Position numbers and translations under genes: made by a program. The notes beneath the pieces were generated by a model. That model was not told where the DNA came from. It saw only the letters and a program-made list of their open reading frames with translations, and searched no databases. A stretch of 64,000 nucleotides of DNA from Rubricoccus sp038746605 (GTDB lineage: Bacteria; Bacteroidota; Rhodothermia; Rhodothermales; Rubricoccaceae): NCBI GenBank assembly GCA_038746605.1, contig JBCDKM010000006.1:1-64000 (forward strand), written 5' to 3'. This document shows, piece by piece, positions 36,555 to 45,847 of this stretch (position 1 is its first letter; each line of letters starts with the position of its first letter).

Positions 36555-38063
36555 TCAGCCGCCACGGACGAGCTGCTGGAAGCGGCGCTTGTTGTTCGAG
36601 TACTGGAGCCCGGTTTCAGGGGTGATCTTGCGCTCGCGCACGAGCCGGAAGAGGTCCTGTTCGAGCGTGATCATGCCCTGCTTGCCCCCCTCCCACATCA
36701 TCTGGTAGATCTCGCCCGTGTTGCCATTCTGGATGGCGGCCTTCACACTGGCCGTCACCCAGAGCACCTCTTTGCAGAGGACGCGGCCTCCGCCCACCTT
36801 GGGCGGCAGCTTCTGCGAGACGACGCAACGGAGCACGTCCGCGAGGCGGATGCGGACGCGGTTCTGCTCGTTGGGGGGATACTCCGCCACCATGCGGTCC
36901 AGGCTCTCAACGGCGCTCGCGGTGTGGAGCGTGGAGAAGACCTTGTGACCGGTATCGCTCGCCTCGATGGCGGAGTCGATCGTCTCGGGGTCGCGCATCT
37001 CCCCGATCATGATGATGTCCGGGTCCTGGCGGAGCGCCTGGGTCACGCCGTTCTTGAAGCTGGGCACATCCGGTCCCACCTCGCGGTGGCGGATGATGCA
37101 GCGGTCCGGCGCGTGGACGTACTCGATTGGCTTCGCGACGATGACGATATGGCCGTCAAAGTCGTGGTTGTTGGCGTCAATGATGGCGTCCAGCGTGGTG
37201 CTCTTGCCGGAACCGGTGACGCCCGTGATGAGGGTGAGGCCGTCTCGGACGTGCTGGAACATGAGGCCGCGCTCCACGAGGGGGTGGAACCCGAGGGTCT
37301 TCAGTTCGCGCACGTCCTCCGCGATGGCGCGGAGGCAGAGCCCGATGTGCTGATTGTCGAAGTAGCAGGTGGCGCGGAAACGGCGCTGAGTACCATCCGG
37401 CATGTCCAGCCGGTACGAGAAGTCCGCAGACTGGACGTTGAAGAGGTCTTCCTGCTGCCGCTTCGAGAGAAGGTTGAGGATGAGGATGTCGGTCTCATCG
37501 TGCGAGCGACCGCCAGTCTCGTAGTGCGGTGTCTTGTCGCCGTCGCAGCGGTACCAGATGCGACCCACACAGGCAGGTCCTCCCATGTCGAGGTCGGACG
37601 CGCCCATCTCGTGCATCTTCTCGACGTACTGGTCCATGAAGTCGCGCATCTGCTCGCGATGCTCGACGGAGAGCCGGTCGATCTGCTCTACGAAGTAGCG
37701 CATCCGGTCCTCGCCCTCGAACAGGCGAGGCGCCCCCTTGGAGATCTCGCGGATGAAGCTCGGGATGCGGAAGAAGCCTTCCGGGTCGCGCTGCATCGGC
37801 TCCGGTCCGCGCTGCGGCGCGGCCATGGTGGTCGGAGCGGCGGCGGCGGGCGTGGTCCACGCGGGAGTGGATCCGGGACCGAAGCCGTGGGCGCCAGGGA
37901 TGGGAGCGAAAGCGGGTGCGGTGGACACGGGAGAGTCGGGGTGCGTCTCGGAACCTTCCAAGGACTGGGCCAGTGCGGCGGGGTGGGCGCGGAACCGGCC
38001 CCAGGGGGCGCGGGAGGCGGTTCGCGGTATCGTCCGGTTGCGCTGGCGGGCATACTGGCGCAC
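36555..38063 (-). CDS. PilT-like ATPase with altered Asp box
   Basis: A protein of 502 residues (PilT is usually about 350). Residues 1-95 are Pro/Ala-rich and probably disordered; Met80 (37826) is an alternative start. The motor domain has Walker A GVTGSGKSTT (281-290), Walker B QDPDIIMIGEMRDPET (346-361) and STLHTASAVESLDRMV. At the Asp box the family sequence EDPIE is replaced by AKPIEYVH (310-317), while both other ATPases in this window keep EDPVE. It may be a retraction motor with altered catalysis or a regulatory subunit. It lies between the minor components and the PilM/N-type gene. Confidence 0.85.
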   Translation of the reverse strand: MRQYARQRNRTIPRTASRAPWGRFRAHPAALAQSLEGSETHPDSPVSTAPAFAPIPGAHGFGPGSTPAWTTPAAAAPTTMAAPQRGPEPMQRDPEGFFRIPSFIREISKGAPRLFEGEDRMRYFVEQIDRLSVEHREQMRDFMDQYVEKMHEMGASDLDMGGPACVGRIWYRCDGDKTPHYETGGRSHDETDILILNLLSKRQQEDLFNVQSADFSYRLDMPDGTQRRFRATCYFDNQHIGLCLRAIAEDVRELKTLGFHPLVERGLMFQHVRDGLTLITGVTGSGKSTTLDAIIDANNHDFDGHIVIVAKPIEYVHAPDRCIIRHREVGPDVPSFKNGVTQALRQDPDIIMIGEMRDPETIDSAIEASDTGHKVFSTLHTASAVESLDRMVAEYPPNEQNRVRIRLADVLRCVVSQKLPPKVGGGRVLCKEVLWVTASVKAAIQNGNTGEIYQMMWEGGKQGMITLEQDLFRLVRERKITPETGLQYSNNKRRFQQLVRGG

Positions 38064-38279
38064 CGCTCACGTTCCGATTGGTAACGGACGGTTCCCAATC
38101 GGGCCGTCATTTGTCTGGCCCCTTTCGCGGCTCCGCAGCCGACCGAGGGCTCGCTTCAGCCCCCTCCCCCACGCTGCCGAGGCGGCCTCGGTGAACCCTC
38201 GCGCGGGGCCCCGCCAGACACACCGCGCCCCCTCCCGTGTGGTGCCGGAAGGGGGCGCAGTAGGTCGGCCAGGCTTGGT
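38064..38279. other. Structured gap between minor component and PilT-like gene
   Basis: It holds a CCGAGGC-G-GCCTCGG palindrome (38177-38191) and a perfect 9-bp hairpin GCGCCCCCT/AGGGGGCGC (38225-38258). Neither has a T-tract on the minus strand, so they look more like mRNA-processing or attenuating structures than complete terminators. Confidence 0.5.
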
Positions 38280-40001
38280 TCAGCCGCAGATACGTACGTG
38301 GTCGCGGTACTTGTAGGCGTCCAGCTTGTCACCCTTGATACAGATGGTCCTGGAGTTGTTCGGGTTGTTGATGGGCCGGTGCAGGATCCCGACTCGTCCT
38401 CTGCCGAGTTGCCTCTCGTTGCAGGGACAGTCGTAGATCTCTTCCTCCGGGCAGCTGCCTGCCGTCGCGCCGTTGTCGAGGTAGGTCCGCAGTTGGGATT
38501 CCGGGATGTCCAGTTCGGAGTCATTCTGGCAGACCGTCACCATCTCCTCCGGGCACTCCCCTTGCGCCGCCCCGTAGCCGAGATAGGTCTGGACCTGGGA
38601 GATAGGTACCATCACGTCCTGGCCGTCGTAGCACATTACGACCTGTGGTTCGGGACATTCACCTTCCGTGGCTCCCTGGCTGACGTAGTCCGGGACTTCG
38701 GATTGCGGGACCATGCGCTCGGATCCATTGAAGCAGATCTGCACCTCGGGCTCTGGCTCCGGGCAGGCTCCCCCTATCGCGCCGTTTTCGATGAAGGCGT
38801 CATAGGCTGTAACGGGGACCATGCGCTCCTCTCCGTCGAAGCAGATCAGCACCTCGGGAGCTGGCGGTAGTCCGTCCGTATTCGTGATGCCACACGCGTC
38901 GCGCTCACCTTTCATCGCGTACCAGAGGGAGTCGCGCTGAGCATCGCTACGGACAGGCGAGATCCCGATCTCGATCACCTGATCGGAGTAATCGGGACGG
39001 CTCCCGTAGTCGCGAAGCTTGCGGTAGCCCATCGCATCGCGCTCGGCCCAACCGTTGCCGTCATAGCCGAGGCGCTTGAGCGCCCAGAGGCTGTTCGCCG
39101 GGTTGGAGGAGTTCGGGTTGTCCCAGCTCGAACGCGCCTGGTCTTCCCATCCGATCCGCCAGGCCTGGCGGTCACTGGGCCTCTGCTCTACCATTCCCCA
39201 GGCGCTCTCGGTCATCTTTGAGATGTCGTCCGTCGGGATGTCCAGCGCGTAGTGGACGTGGTCGTACTTGCTCCCGACGCTGGCCGGGTCGTAATCGTAG
39301 TTGATGATGTGCTCCCTGGCCTGGCAAGTCGTCGCACTGGTCGAGAACTTGTCCGAGCAGTTCTTGTCCACCCCGATGAAGAAGTTGAGCTGCGTGCCCG
39401 CCGTCACGTAGAACGAGGTGGGGGGCCGGACGCCATCGCGGTTGTGACCGGAGGCAAACACCATGCGGGTCTCGGTCAGTTCGTCTCCGCGATACTCGTC
39501 CATGAAGACGGTAGAACAGTACCCCGCCATGGATTCGAGGAACGAGAGATCCAGCACGCCATCCTCGCGCACCTCCAGCACCCGGATCTTGTAGCTGTCC
39601 GACATGGTGAAGCTGGCGCCCGTGTAGGTTCTCTCCCCTGCCGCGTCTGTGACCCACTCGCCTCCGTAGTACCCGGACGAGGTGATCAGGAGGGAGTGCC
39701 CGGATGTCGGCTGCGCACGGACAGCGAAGAGGCCCCCGCGAGCCGTGCCCGTGTACCGGCCGTCCAGCGTGCTGTCCGCCATGTCCACGGCGTACGCACC
39801 CGCGTCGAGTGCATTGGGGTACTCGCGCGCGATGCCCATCGCGACGTTAAAGCCGGAACGGGCGATCTCACGAGCGAGGATCTCGTACTCGTATTCGACC
39901 TGGTCCTCGCGCGATTCGCGCTCGGTGATCTGGTTGTTGTACGCCTGGCGCATGAGAAGCATGCTTGCGCCCATGACGATGAGTAATGCGGCTTTGCCCA
40001 T
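38280..40001 (-). CDS. Pilus-cluster membrane-anchored protein with four cysteine-framed repeats
   Basis: A protein of 573 residues. The N-terminus enters a membrane helix after three residues (MGKAALLIVMGASMLLM) and is followed by 'QVEYEYEILAREIARSGFNVAMGIARE', similar to the region after the TM in PilX-like proteins. A large extracytoplasmic domain (about 70-380, with few Cys) follows. Then come four tandem repeats of about 34 residues (384-417, 420-451, 454-485, 488-519) on the plan [IVM]C-x-[DN]-x3-[EDM]-[MI]-[VD]P-x-[ST]-x4-Y-x3-GA-x2-G-x-CPE. Cys pairs are 26 residues apart (387/413, 423/449, 457/483, 491/517). The C-terminal 50 residues are Asn/Arg/Cys-rich. The repeats suggest disulfide-closed modules displayed at the filament tip or surface. 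I recognise no named family. Confidence 0.75.
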   Translation of the reverse strand: MGKAALLIVMGASMLLMRQAYNNQITERESREDQVEYEYEILAREIARSGFNVAMGIAREYPNALDAGAYAVDMADSTLDGRYTGTARGGLFAVRAQPTSGHSLLITSSGYYGGEWVTDAAGERTYTGASFTMSDSYKIRVLEVREDGVLDLSFLESMAGYCSTVFMDEYRGDELTETRMVFASGHNRDGVRPPTSFYVTAGTQLNFFIGVDKNCSDKFSTSATTCQAREHIINYDYDPASVGSKYDHVHYALDIPTDDISKMTESAWGMVEQRPSDRQAWRIGWEDQARSSWDNPNSSNPANSLWALKRLGYDGNGWAERDAMGYRKLRDYGSRPDYSDQVIEIGISPVRSDAQRDSLWYAMKGERDACGITNTDGLPPAPEVLICFDGEERMVPVTAYDAFIENGAIGGACPEPEPEVQICFNGSERMVPQSEVPDYVSQGATEGECPEPQVVMCYDGQDVMVPISQVQTYLGYGAAQGECPEEMVTVCQNDSELDIPESQLRTYLDNGATAGSCPEEEIYDCPCNERQLGRGRVGILHRPINNPNNSRTICIKGDKLDAYKYRDHVRICG

Positions 40002-40051
40002 GGGAGTGTGGGTCGGGGAGGGTCGGGTCTAGCGGGAGAGTGTCGGACGGA

Positions 40052-40765
40052 TCAGGACGAGGCCGATGTGGGGGGGTCCCAGTAAGGCCGGATCTTGAGG
40101 GTCGTGGACCAATAGATCTCGCGGATGTAGTTCTCCGGGTCTAGCAGCCACTCGGGGACCACGGAGAAGCGCACGAAGATGTAGTCGCCCTGTTCGACAC
40201 TGTTGGTGATCCGCCCGAAGCGGTCCAGCATTCGGATGTTGAAGAAGGAGAGCGTGCCGATGCTCCAGAGATCGGACTGCCACTGGGCTTCCGTCGGGTC
40301 TGGCGCTGTCTCGTTCGTCACCTTCGTCACCGCGACCTCGCGATCAAGACGTGCGAGCTGGCGCTCTTCGGGGCCGTCCGGGGTGTCGAGTTCGACCCGG
40401 TCGGTAGGCATGAGCTTGTAGCGGGTGTGCAGCCGAGCCGTGTCCCCAACGGCGATGTTGACGCCGCCTGGGAACGAGCATCCCAGCGTGCAGGTGGAGT
40501 CGCTGAAGAAATGGAAGCGGCTGGTGTTGCCGAGCGAGTCCGTGACGGGCTCCTTGAACCGATAGCGGTTGAGCCCGAGGTTCTTCCCAATCTCGAGGAT
40601 GTCCCGCTCGATCCAGTTGCCAAAGACGAGGGTCTTGGCCTTCACGCCATGCGTGGCGACCTGCTCGATCCCTGAGTGCTGCGACTTGAACTGAGCCGCC
40701 ATCAGAACGAGGATGACCGCTGTCCCGATCAGGATCGAGCTGAGATGGTCGAAAATGGAAATCAT
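40052..40765 (-). CDS. Minor filament component, TM-anchored
   Basis: A protein of 237 residues. It begins MISIFDHLSSILIGTAVILVLMAAQFKSQ, so the membrane helix starts within the first ten residues without a basic leader or a G^FxxxE site. The remaining domain has one close Cys pair (STCTLGCSFPGG) and an Asp/Glu-rich composition. It is 36 bases after the 40802-41455 gene and 50 bases before the repeat protein, the usual spacing for a block of minor pilins. No family is recognised; the role is inferred from topology and context. Confidence 0.68.
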   Translation of the reverse strand: MISIFDHLSSILIGTAVILVLMAAQFKSQHSGIEQVATHGVKAKTLVFGNWIERDILEIGKNLGLNRYRFKEPVTDSLGNTSRFHFFSDSTCTLGCSFPGGVNIAVGDTARLHTRYKLMPTDRVELDTPDGPEERQLARLDREVAVTKVTNETAPDPTEAQWQSDLWSIGTLSFFNIRMLDRFGRITNSVEQGDYIFVRFSVVPEWLLDPENYIREIYWSTTLKIRPYWDPPTSASS

Positions 40766-40801
40766 AATCGTGGCGCGAAGGACGCGTCTGGGTGAAGCGT
40801 G

Positions 40802-41455
40802 CTACTGCGAGGGAATGGTGGACGAGTTGTCGCACGGCCCGCCCTCTAGACCGATAGGGCCACACTCCATCTCTGCATCCATGTCCGCCTTGATCGGGTC
40901 GTAGGAAATGACGCGTGAGACGGCGATGATGCCCTGAACTGGCGCGGCCGGATGCTGACTGTCGATGGTGACATCCACCCGCTTGTGGAGCGTCGGCGAG
41001 TTGGTCGTGGTCTCGCCTCCCGGATCGGTCACGTACTGGACATCCACGTCAGCGGTGAAGCGAAGCTCACGGCCGTCGGAGAGGATGGCTTTGACAGGGG
41101 CTCCACGCGTACCGTCCATATCGTCCACGTCGTCACACCTAGGCGTGTTGCCTGGGGTCATCAGGTCGCAGTCGCCGGTTCGGCTGTAGCGACCGAACTC
41201 CGCGTTGTTACCGTTTGTAAACAGTCCAGCACCTCGTGGAACCCCTCCCGCGTCGAAGACCTTGGTCGGCGTCGAGACCTCGTCGAAGGACCGCGCGGCG
41301 ATCATCTCCATGACGTGCTGCGCAGTCCCAGAGGCCGCCAGTTCGAGTTCGTCCCGAATGGTGGCCTTGTAGGACTGCTGCGTGACACGCTGCTGGTTGA
41401 AGGAAATGAGAGACGCGAGCGTCAGGGCGAGAAGGCCGAGGAGCGATTGGGGCAT
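40802..41455 (-). CDS. Minor filament component, TM-anchored
   Basis: A protein of 217 residues. It starts MPQSLLGLLALTLASLISFNQQRVTQQSYKATIRDELELAASGTAQHVMEMI: a short membrane helix at the very N-terminus, then an amphipathic helix reminiscent of pilin alpha1-C or of PilX-type proteins. The globular part has Cys pairs (CDLMTPGNTPRC; ECGPIGLEGGPC). No canonical prepilin cleavage site is present. It heads the block of three minor components downstream of pilB. Confidence 0.68.
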   Translation of the reverse strand: MPQSLLGLLALTLASLISFNQQRVTQQSYKATIRDELELAASGTAQHVMEMIAARSFDEVSTPTKVFDAGGVPRGAGLFTNGNNAEFGRYSRTGDCDLMTPGNTPRCDDVDDMDGTRGAPVKAILSDGRELRFTADVDVQYVTDPGGETTTNSPTLHKRVDVTIDSQHPAAPVQGIIAVSRVISYDPIKADMDAEMECGPIGLEGGPCDNSSTIPSQ

Positions 41456-41899
41456 GACCGGGCGGAGTTCGGGTCGCGAGGCTACTCTCCTATCGCCGGG
41501 TCTTTCCCATGAGCCCTAATGCTCCGCCGGAATGCAACCCTACCATGCCGCACGCCCCCCTCCGCACATGTCTCGTGCAAGGCTGAGGCACTCTGAGGGT
41601 CCAGGCTCAGAGCCGGAATCGGGCTGTTCGGGCAGGGAACGCCATGTCCGTGCCAGTCCTACACGTTGCCGTACGAGGCAGACATCGGTCGCGTCCACGC
41701 GACGCACCGTTCGGGTGTCTCAGACTGAGAACCGACCTCGACCATCCGCTCTCCTCTCTAGACTTTGAGTTTTTTCCTCCCGTGTATTTCTTACCTGTCC
41801 AACCTGGACCGGGACTTCGCCGAGGTGGACAGAGACGACACCGCCTCTTCCTCGGATCTGAGTACGAGGCGGTCGTTCGGGAATAGAAGGCGATGAGAC
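41456..41899. other. 444-base gap between PilB and the minor-component block
   Basis: No gene is supported on either strand. The stretch 41760-41800 is AT-rich (GAGTTTTTTCC, GTATTTCTTACC). It may hold a promoter for the minor-component block, so the cluster may not be one transcript. No hairpin with a T-tract on the minus strand is seen after pilB. Confidence 0.4.
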
Positions 41900-43783
41900 T
41901 CAGGCCTCGCCTGCCGTGACGCGCATCATCTCGTCCATACCCGTGTCTCCGCGCTTGACGAGTTCGCGGGCACTCGCCTGCAACGTGAGCATTCCCTCAC
42001 CGACAGCGATCTCGCGGATCTCGTCCTCGTCGATGGTATCCCCCGCCTCGACGATAGCCTCGCGGATGGCAGCCGAGAAGTACAGGGCCTCCGCACAGGC
42101 GCGGCGGCCTTTGTACCCGCGCCCCTTACAGGTGGGACACGCGGAGCCCGTATTGGGAGCATAGAACGTCGTGTTCTGGATATCCTCCTCCGTGAAACCG
42201 AGTTCGCGTGCGAGGAGGAGGTCCGGGCTCGGGTCCTTCTTCTTGCAGTCCGGGCAGAGGGCCCGGATGAGCCGCTGCGCCACGATCAGGTTGATGGCGT
42301 ACGCGATCAGGAAGGGCTCCAGCCCCATCTTGTACAGACGGCTGACTGCCGAAGGCGCGTCGTTGGTGTGGAGCGTGGAGAAGGTGAGGTGGCCTGTGTT
42401 TGCCAGCTTCACGCCGAGCTCCGCCGTCGCCTTGTCGCGCATCTCACCCACCATGACCACGTCCGGGTCGTGACGGAGGATGGCACGGAGGGCGCCCTCC
42501 AACGAGAGCTTGTGACCGAGCTTGATCTGGCGTACGCCTGGGATGATGTACTCCACCGGATCCTCCACGGTGAGCACGTTGATGTCCGGCGTGACGACGT
42601 TAGAAAGCGCCGCGACGAGCGTCGTGGACTTACCCGAACCCGTCGGGCCGGTTAGGATGACCATGCCGTTGGGCTGGCGGATGGCCTTGTCGAACTGCTT
42701 GAGCGCGCCCTCCAGGAGGCCCAGCTTGCTCAGGTCCGTGATCACCTTCCGGTCATCGAGGACTCGGATGACGATGCTCTCGGCGCGAAGCTCCGGGTTG
42801 GCGTTCGCAATCGGCAGGATGGAGACGCGGTAGCGGATAAGCGTTCCGTCTACCTTGCGCTGGATGAAGCCGTCCTGCGCCATCTCGCGCTCGAAGCGGT
42901 CCACGTTCAGCGCCGTGTCCTTCACGACGGCCAAGAGCGCCTCCGGGTGGCCCCGCTCCTCTGTGTGCCAGTGCTGGAGCTTGCCGTCCACGCGGAAGTG
43001 GACCTCCGTCTGGCGGTTGGCATTCGGCCAGATGTGGATGTCACTCGCGCCGAGGCGGACGGACTCGACGAAGATGGCCTCCGCGAGGTTGACCAGCGCA
43101 CTCCGCGCGATCTCAGCCTCCAGCGCGTCCTCGTCCACGAGCTTCTTGTCCCCGCTCTCGAACGAGACACCGAAGTCGAAGTCTGCGCTGGAGTCTTCCG
43201 CGAGACGCTCCAGGTACTCGTTCTTGCGAGGAAACGCCTCCTCGATGACCTTGTCGACGGCCACGCCGGGAGCGTAGCACAGCTCGAAGCGCTCCAGTTC
43301 CAAGGCGTTGACCGCCTTCTGGAGCTCGGGCCGCATCGGGTCCTCGGTGATGAAGACGAGCTTGAGGATGCCGCTCGGCTGGTCCTGCGCGTAGGCATAC
43401 GGCGCCGCGCGGAGGTCGATGAGTTCGTCCCGGAGGGCTTCCGGGAAGGACTCCATGACGGTCTTGACAAACTCCGCCTCGGGCTCGCGCTCGGCGACCG
43501 GCGCGAGCCGGAAGGCGTAGGTAGCGGCAGCCTGCGCGAAGACCTCATCGCGGGTGACGCCGCGCACGTCGGCGAGGGCCCGCCAGAGCGGAGTTCTCGC
43601 GCCGAGAGATTTCCGAACGCGCTCCGCGTCGGAGACTTGCTCCGCGCTGACCTGGCCGCGCCGGAGCAGCGCCTGCACCACGCGGTCGTTGCCCGCGACC
43701 GCGAGGGACGCGTCGGGAGCCGCCGCGGAGCGGGCGCCGTCTCCGAGGGAGCGGGGCGTGCGGACGAGGGAGGCCGGAGGCAT
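41900..43783 (-). CDS. PilB-type extension ATPase
   Basis: A protein of 627 residues with the full PilB layout. An N-terminal MshEN-like region (about 30-190; 'GQVSAEQVSDAERVRKSLGARTPLWRALADVRGVTRDEVFAQAAATYAF') is followed by 'LGASDIHIWPNANRQTEVHFRVDGKLQ', Walker A GPTGSGKST, Asp box TVEDPVEYIIPGVRQ, Walker B HDPDVVMVGEMRD, STLHTNDAPSA, and a zinc site CPDC...CPTCKGRGYKGRRAC. It powers subunit polymerisation. It lies immediately downstream of the platform gene (30-base gap). All catalytic motifs are intact, in contrast to the PilT-like protein of the cluster. Confidence 0.95.
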   Translation of the reverse strand: MPPASLVRTPRSLGDGARSAAAPDASLAVAGNDRVVQALLRRGQVSAEQVSDAERVRKSLGARTPLWRALADVRGVTRDEVFAQAAATYAFRLAPVAEREPEAEFVKTVMESFPEALRDELIDLRAAPYAYAQDQPSGILKLVFITEDPMRPELQKAVNALELERFELCYAPGVAVDKVIEEAFPRKNEYLERLAEDSSADFDFGVSFESGDKKLVDEDALEAEIARSALVNLAEAIFVESVRLGASDIHIWPNANRQTEVHFRVDGKLQHWHTEERGHPEALLAVVKDTALNVDRFEREMAQDGFIQRKVDGTLIRYRVSILPIANANPELRAESIVIRVLDDRKVITDLSKLGLLEGALKQFDKAIRQPNGMVILTGPTGSGKSTTLVAALSNVVTPDINVLTVEDPVEYIIPGVRQIKLGHKLSLEGALRAILRHDPDVVMVGEMRDKATAELGVKLANTGHLTFSTLHTNDAPSAVSRLYKMGLEPFLIAYAINLIVAQRLIRALCPDCKKKDPSPDLLLARELGFTEEDIQNTTFYAPNTGSACPTCKGRGYKGRRACAEALYFSAAIREAIVEAGDTIDEDEIREIAVGEGMLTLQASARELVKRGDTGMDEMMRVTAGEA

Positions 43784-43813
43784 GGCGGTCGGGGGAGGGA
43801 GACTCCGGTAGGG

Positions 43814-45172
43814 TCAGGTGCTCGTGCCCATCATGTCCGAGGAGGACGGGCGGATCATCGCCGTCTCTGCGGAGAGCACGGTGAGGAATGCCACCATCAA
43901 GCCGATGAAGAGGCCCACGAAGGTCTGGATCGTCTCGACGGCCGCTTTGAGCTTCAGCGTCGTTTCGCGCTCGTAGTAATCGGCCATCTGCTGGGCGGCC
44001 TTGCGCACCGCGCCAGTCTCGGCACCCGTCTTGAAGCGGGAGAGGGACATCGGCGTGAAGACACCGGCCGCGTCCATGGAGCGCACGAGGTCGGCACCCT
44101 GGCCCATCATCATGGGAATCGTTACGGTCTTGATGCGGTGCTCCATGTAGGGATTGCCACAGGCCTCGGCGGCGACCTTGATCACCTCCAGGTTCTCGCC
44201 AGAGCCGCTGTAGAGGATCGCGAAGACACGGCTGAACACCTCGATGTTGAGCTTGTGGAGCAGCCCCCCGATGACGGGGATCCGGATCATGTACTTGGAC
44301 ATCTGAAGCTGTCCCTTCGGCGTTCGGAAGTACCACACGAGACCGATGGTGGCGAGGATGATGAGGGCGAACATCGCTCCCATGTACTTATCCAGCCAGG
44401 CGCTCATCGCGAGAGAGAACGTGGTGAGCGGTGGCAGCTCCAGCCCCTCGAAGTCCGCGAAGAGGCCCGCCGTCTGCGGCACGATGTACCACACGTACCA
44501 GATGAACACGCCGATGGTGGCGAGGATGGTCATCAGCGGCGAGATGAGCGCGCTCTTGACGCTCTTGCGGAACTCGTCCTTGCGCTCCATGAAGCGAGCC
44601 GTCGCCTCGTAGATCTCGGCCATGTTGCCAGACTGGCTAGCGACGCCGAGCATGTAGGCGGTGAACTTGCCGAGTGCATCCTGATGCTTCATGAACGCCT
44701 GCTTGGCCTCCATGCCGCTCTTGAGGTCCGAGTTGATGTCTCGGAGAACCTGCTTGAGACTCGGGGAGGAGATGTCCGCCATGAGGAGGGTCATCACCTC
44801 GTTGAACGGCATCTTCTCCATCAGGAGGTTCGCCGAGAGCCGGACGAACATGATCACGTCGCCCGTGGGGGGCTTGGTGTTCAGGCTGATGAACTCCTTC
44901 TGCACTGAGACCACTTCCAGGCCCATCCGCTCCAGAGCGCCGCGAATCTCCTCCTCGGCATAGGCCTTCTGCGAGCCCTTCACCACCTTGCCCGTGGGGT
45001 GCTTCACCTTGTAATGGAACACCATCCGCTTCTCCAACTCCTGGAGCGCGAAGGCGTGCTTTTCCGCAAGGCTCTTAACCTTTTGCTGGGCCGCTCGCTT
45101 GTTGGGGGCATGGACCGTCCCCTGGACGGACTTACCGGTGGACGCGGTGCCGGTGAAGCGGAACTCTGGCAT
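43814..45172 (-). CDS. PilC-type inner-membrane platform protein
   Basis: A protein of 452 residues from ATG 45172 (MPEFRFTGTASTGKSVQGTVHAP). The N-terminal cytosolic domain resembles PilC ('EEEIRGALERMGLEVVSVQKEF'). It is followed by the duplicated GspF domains ('FVRLSANLLMEKMPFNEVMTLL', 'FSRVFAILYSGSGENLEVIKVAAEA') with TM helices 'PLMTILATIGVFIWYVWYIVPQTAGLF', 'YMGAMFALIILATIGLVWYF' and 'QTFVGLFIGLMVAFLTVLSAET'. The extra 24 codons upstream of 45172 are unlikely to be used. It connects PilB to the growing filament. Confidence 0.9.
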   Translation of the reverse strand: MPEFRFTGTASTGKSVQGTVHAPNKRAAQQKVKSLAEKHAFALQELEKRMVFHYKVKHPTGKVVKGSQKAYAEEEIRGALERMGLEVVSVQKEFISLNTKPPTGDVIMFVRLSANLLMEKMPFNEVMTLLMADISSPSLKQVLRDINSDLKSGMEAKQAFMKHQDALGKFTAYMLGVASQSGNMAEIYEATARFMERKDEFRKSVKSALISPLMTILATIGVFIWYVWYIVPQTAGLFADFEGLELPPLTTFSLAMSAWLDKYMGAMFALIILATIGLVWYFRTPKGQLQMSKYMIRIPVIGGLLHKLNIEVFSRVFAILYSGSGENLEVIKVAAEACGNPYMEHRIKTVTIPMMMGQGADLVRSMDAAGVFTPMSLSRFKTGAETGAVRKAAQQMADYYERETTLKLKAAVETIQTFVGLFIGLMVAFLTVLSAETAMIRPSSSDMMGTST

Positions 45173-45430
45173 GAACGGGTCGGGAGGATCGGGGGGAGGT
45201 ATCGGCGGACAGGCGGGCGACCTAAACGCGATGTCTCGTGCCACCGCAGAGAAACCCGTCGCGCTCTCCCCTGCGCGCTATCGACCGACCAGCGACTTCC
45301 CATCCCCTCACGCCGTGCCTAGACCGCGCCTCCAGACTCACGCGCTGCGACCACGGACCAACGACGCTGGACCACGGACGCCGGACCTTTGACCGGTCCG
45401 GTTCGCCTACGTGAGTTCGGTTGAGGTCCG

Positions 45431-45847
45431 TTAGAGCGTGATCGACCCGTCGTACCGGACGGCGGTACTGTCGATCTGGCCGTTCTGGACGCGCACGTAG
45501 GAACCGATATCTGGGTAGGCCTTGCTCACACCGATGATTTCAACGGATTGGCCTGCCGCAGTACGGATGGCATGATCCGTCGTGAGCGTCTCTCCGCTGA
45601 TGCCCATCTCCGTGAAACCTCCCGTCGCGAGGGGATCGAATGTCGCGTTGGCGCCACCGCCACCGCCGTAGACCGCCGCGCGGCCTTTCCACTGGATGGC
45701 CTCCTGCGCGAGGCGAACGCTCTGGTTGAGCACATCGTCTGCCCGGTCATGCCGTGACGACTCCCCGTAGATGAGGATGCCCGCGAACACCGCGAGGCCG
45801 ACGATGACGATGGAGAGGACGAGGAGGAGGAGTTGCTGCTGACCCAT
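45431..45847 (-). CDS. Non-canonical pilin-like subunit (MGQQQ type), copy 1
   Basis: A protein of 138 residues from ATG 45847. It starts MGQQQLLLLVLSIVIVGLAVFAGILIYGE, so the hydrophobic helix begins at residue 6. It is followed by an amphipathic helix (SSRHDRADDVLNQSVRLAQEAIQWKG), a glycine-rich loop (YGGGGG) and a small beta-rich domain. Size and helix-plus-head layout match a pilin, but a positively charged leader, the G^F site and Glu5 are all absent. Its first 11 residues are identical to those of the gene at 46250-46666, so the two are paralogues. It is probably a filament subunit because it sits just before PilC and PilB. An upstream in-frame ATG (45931) would add 28 Pro-rich residues and is less likely. 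Confidence 0.75.
   Translation of the reverse strand: MGQQQLLLLVLSIVIVGLAVFAGILIYGESSRHDRADDVLNQSVRLAQEAIQWKGRAAVYGGGGGANATFDPLATGGFTEMGISGETLTTDHAIRTAAGQSVEIIGVSKAYPDIGSYVRVQNGQIDSTAVRYDGSITL

Noticed and set aside
36051..38084. Open frame of 677 codons on the + strand, antisense to the PilT-like gene
   Set aside because: Same kind of antisense artefact; the PilT motifs lie on the minus strand.
41456..41899. Small gene or RNA in the gap upstream of the minor-component block
   Set aside because: No start with a credible protein and no stable hairpin-plus-T structure; only local AT-richness.
42947..44908. Open frame of 653 codons on the + strand, antisense to pilB and pilC
   Set aside because: It covers parts of two well-supported minus-strand genes and has no motifs of its own.
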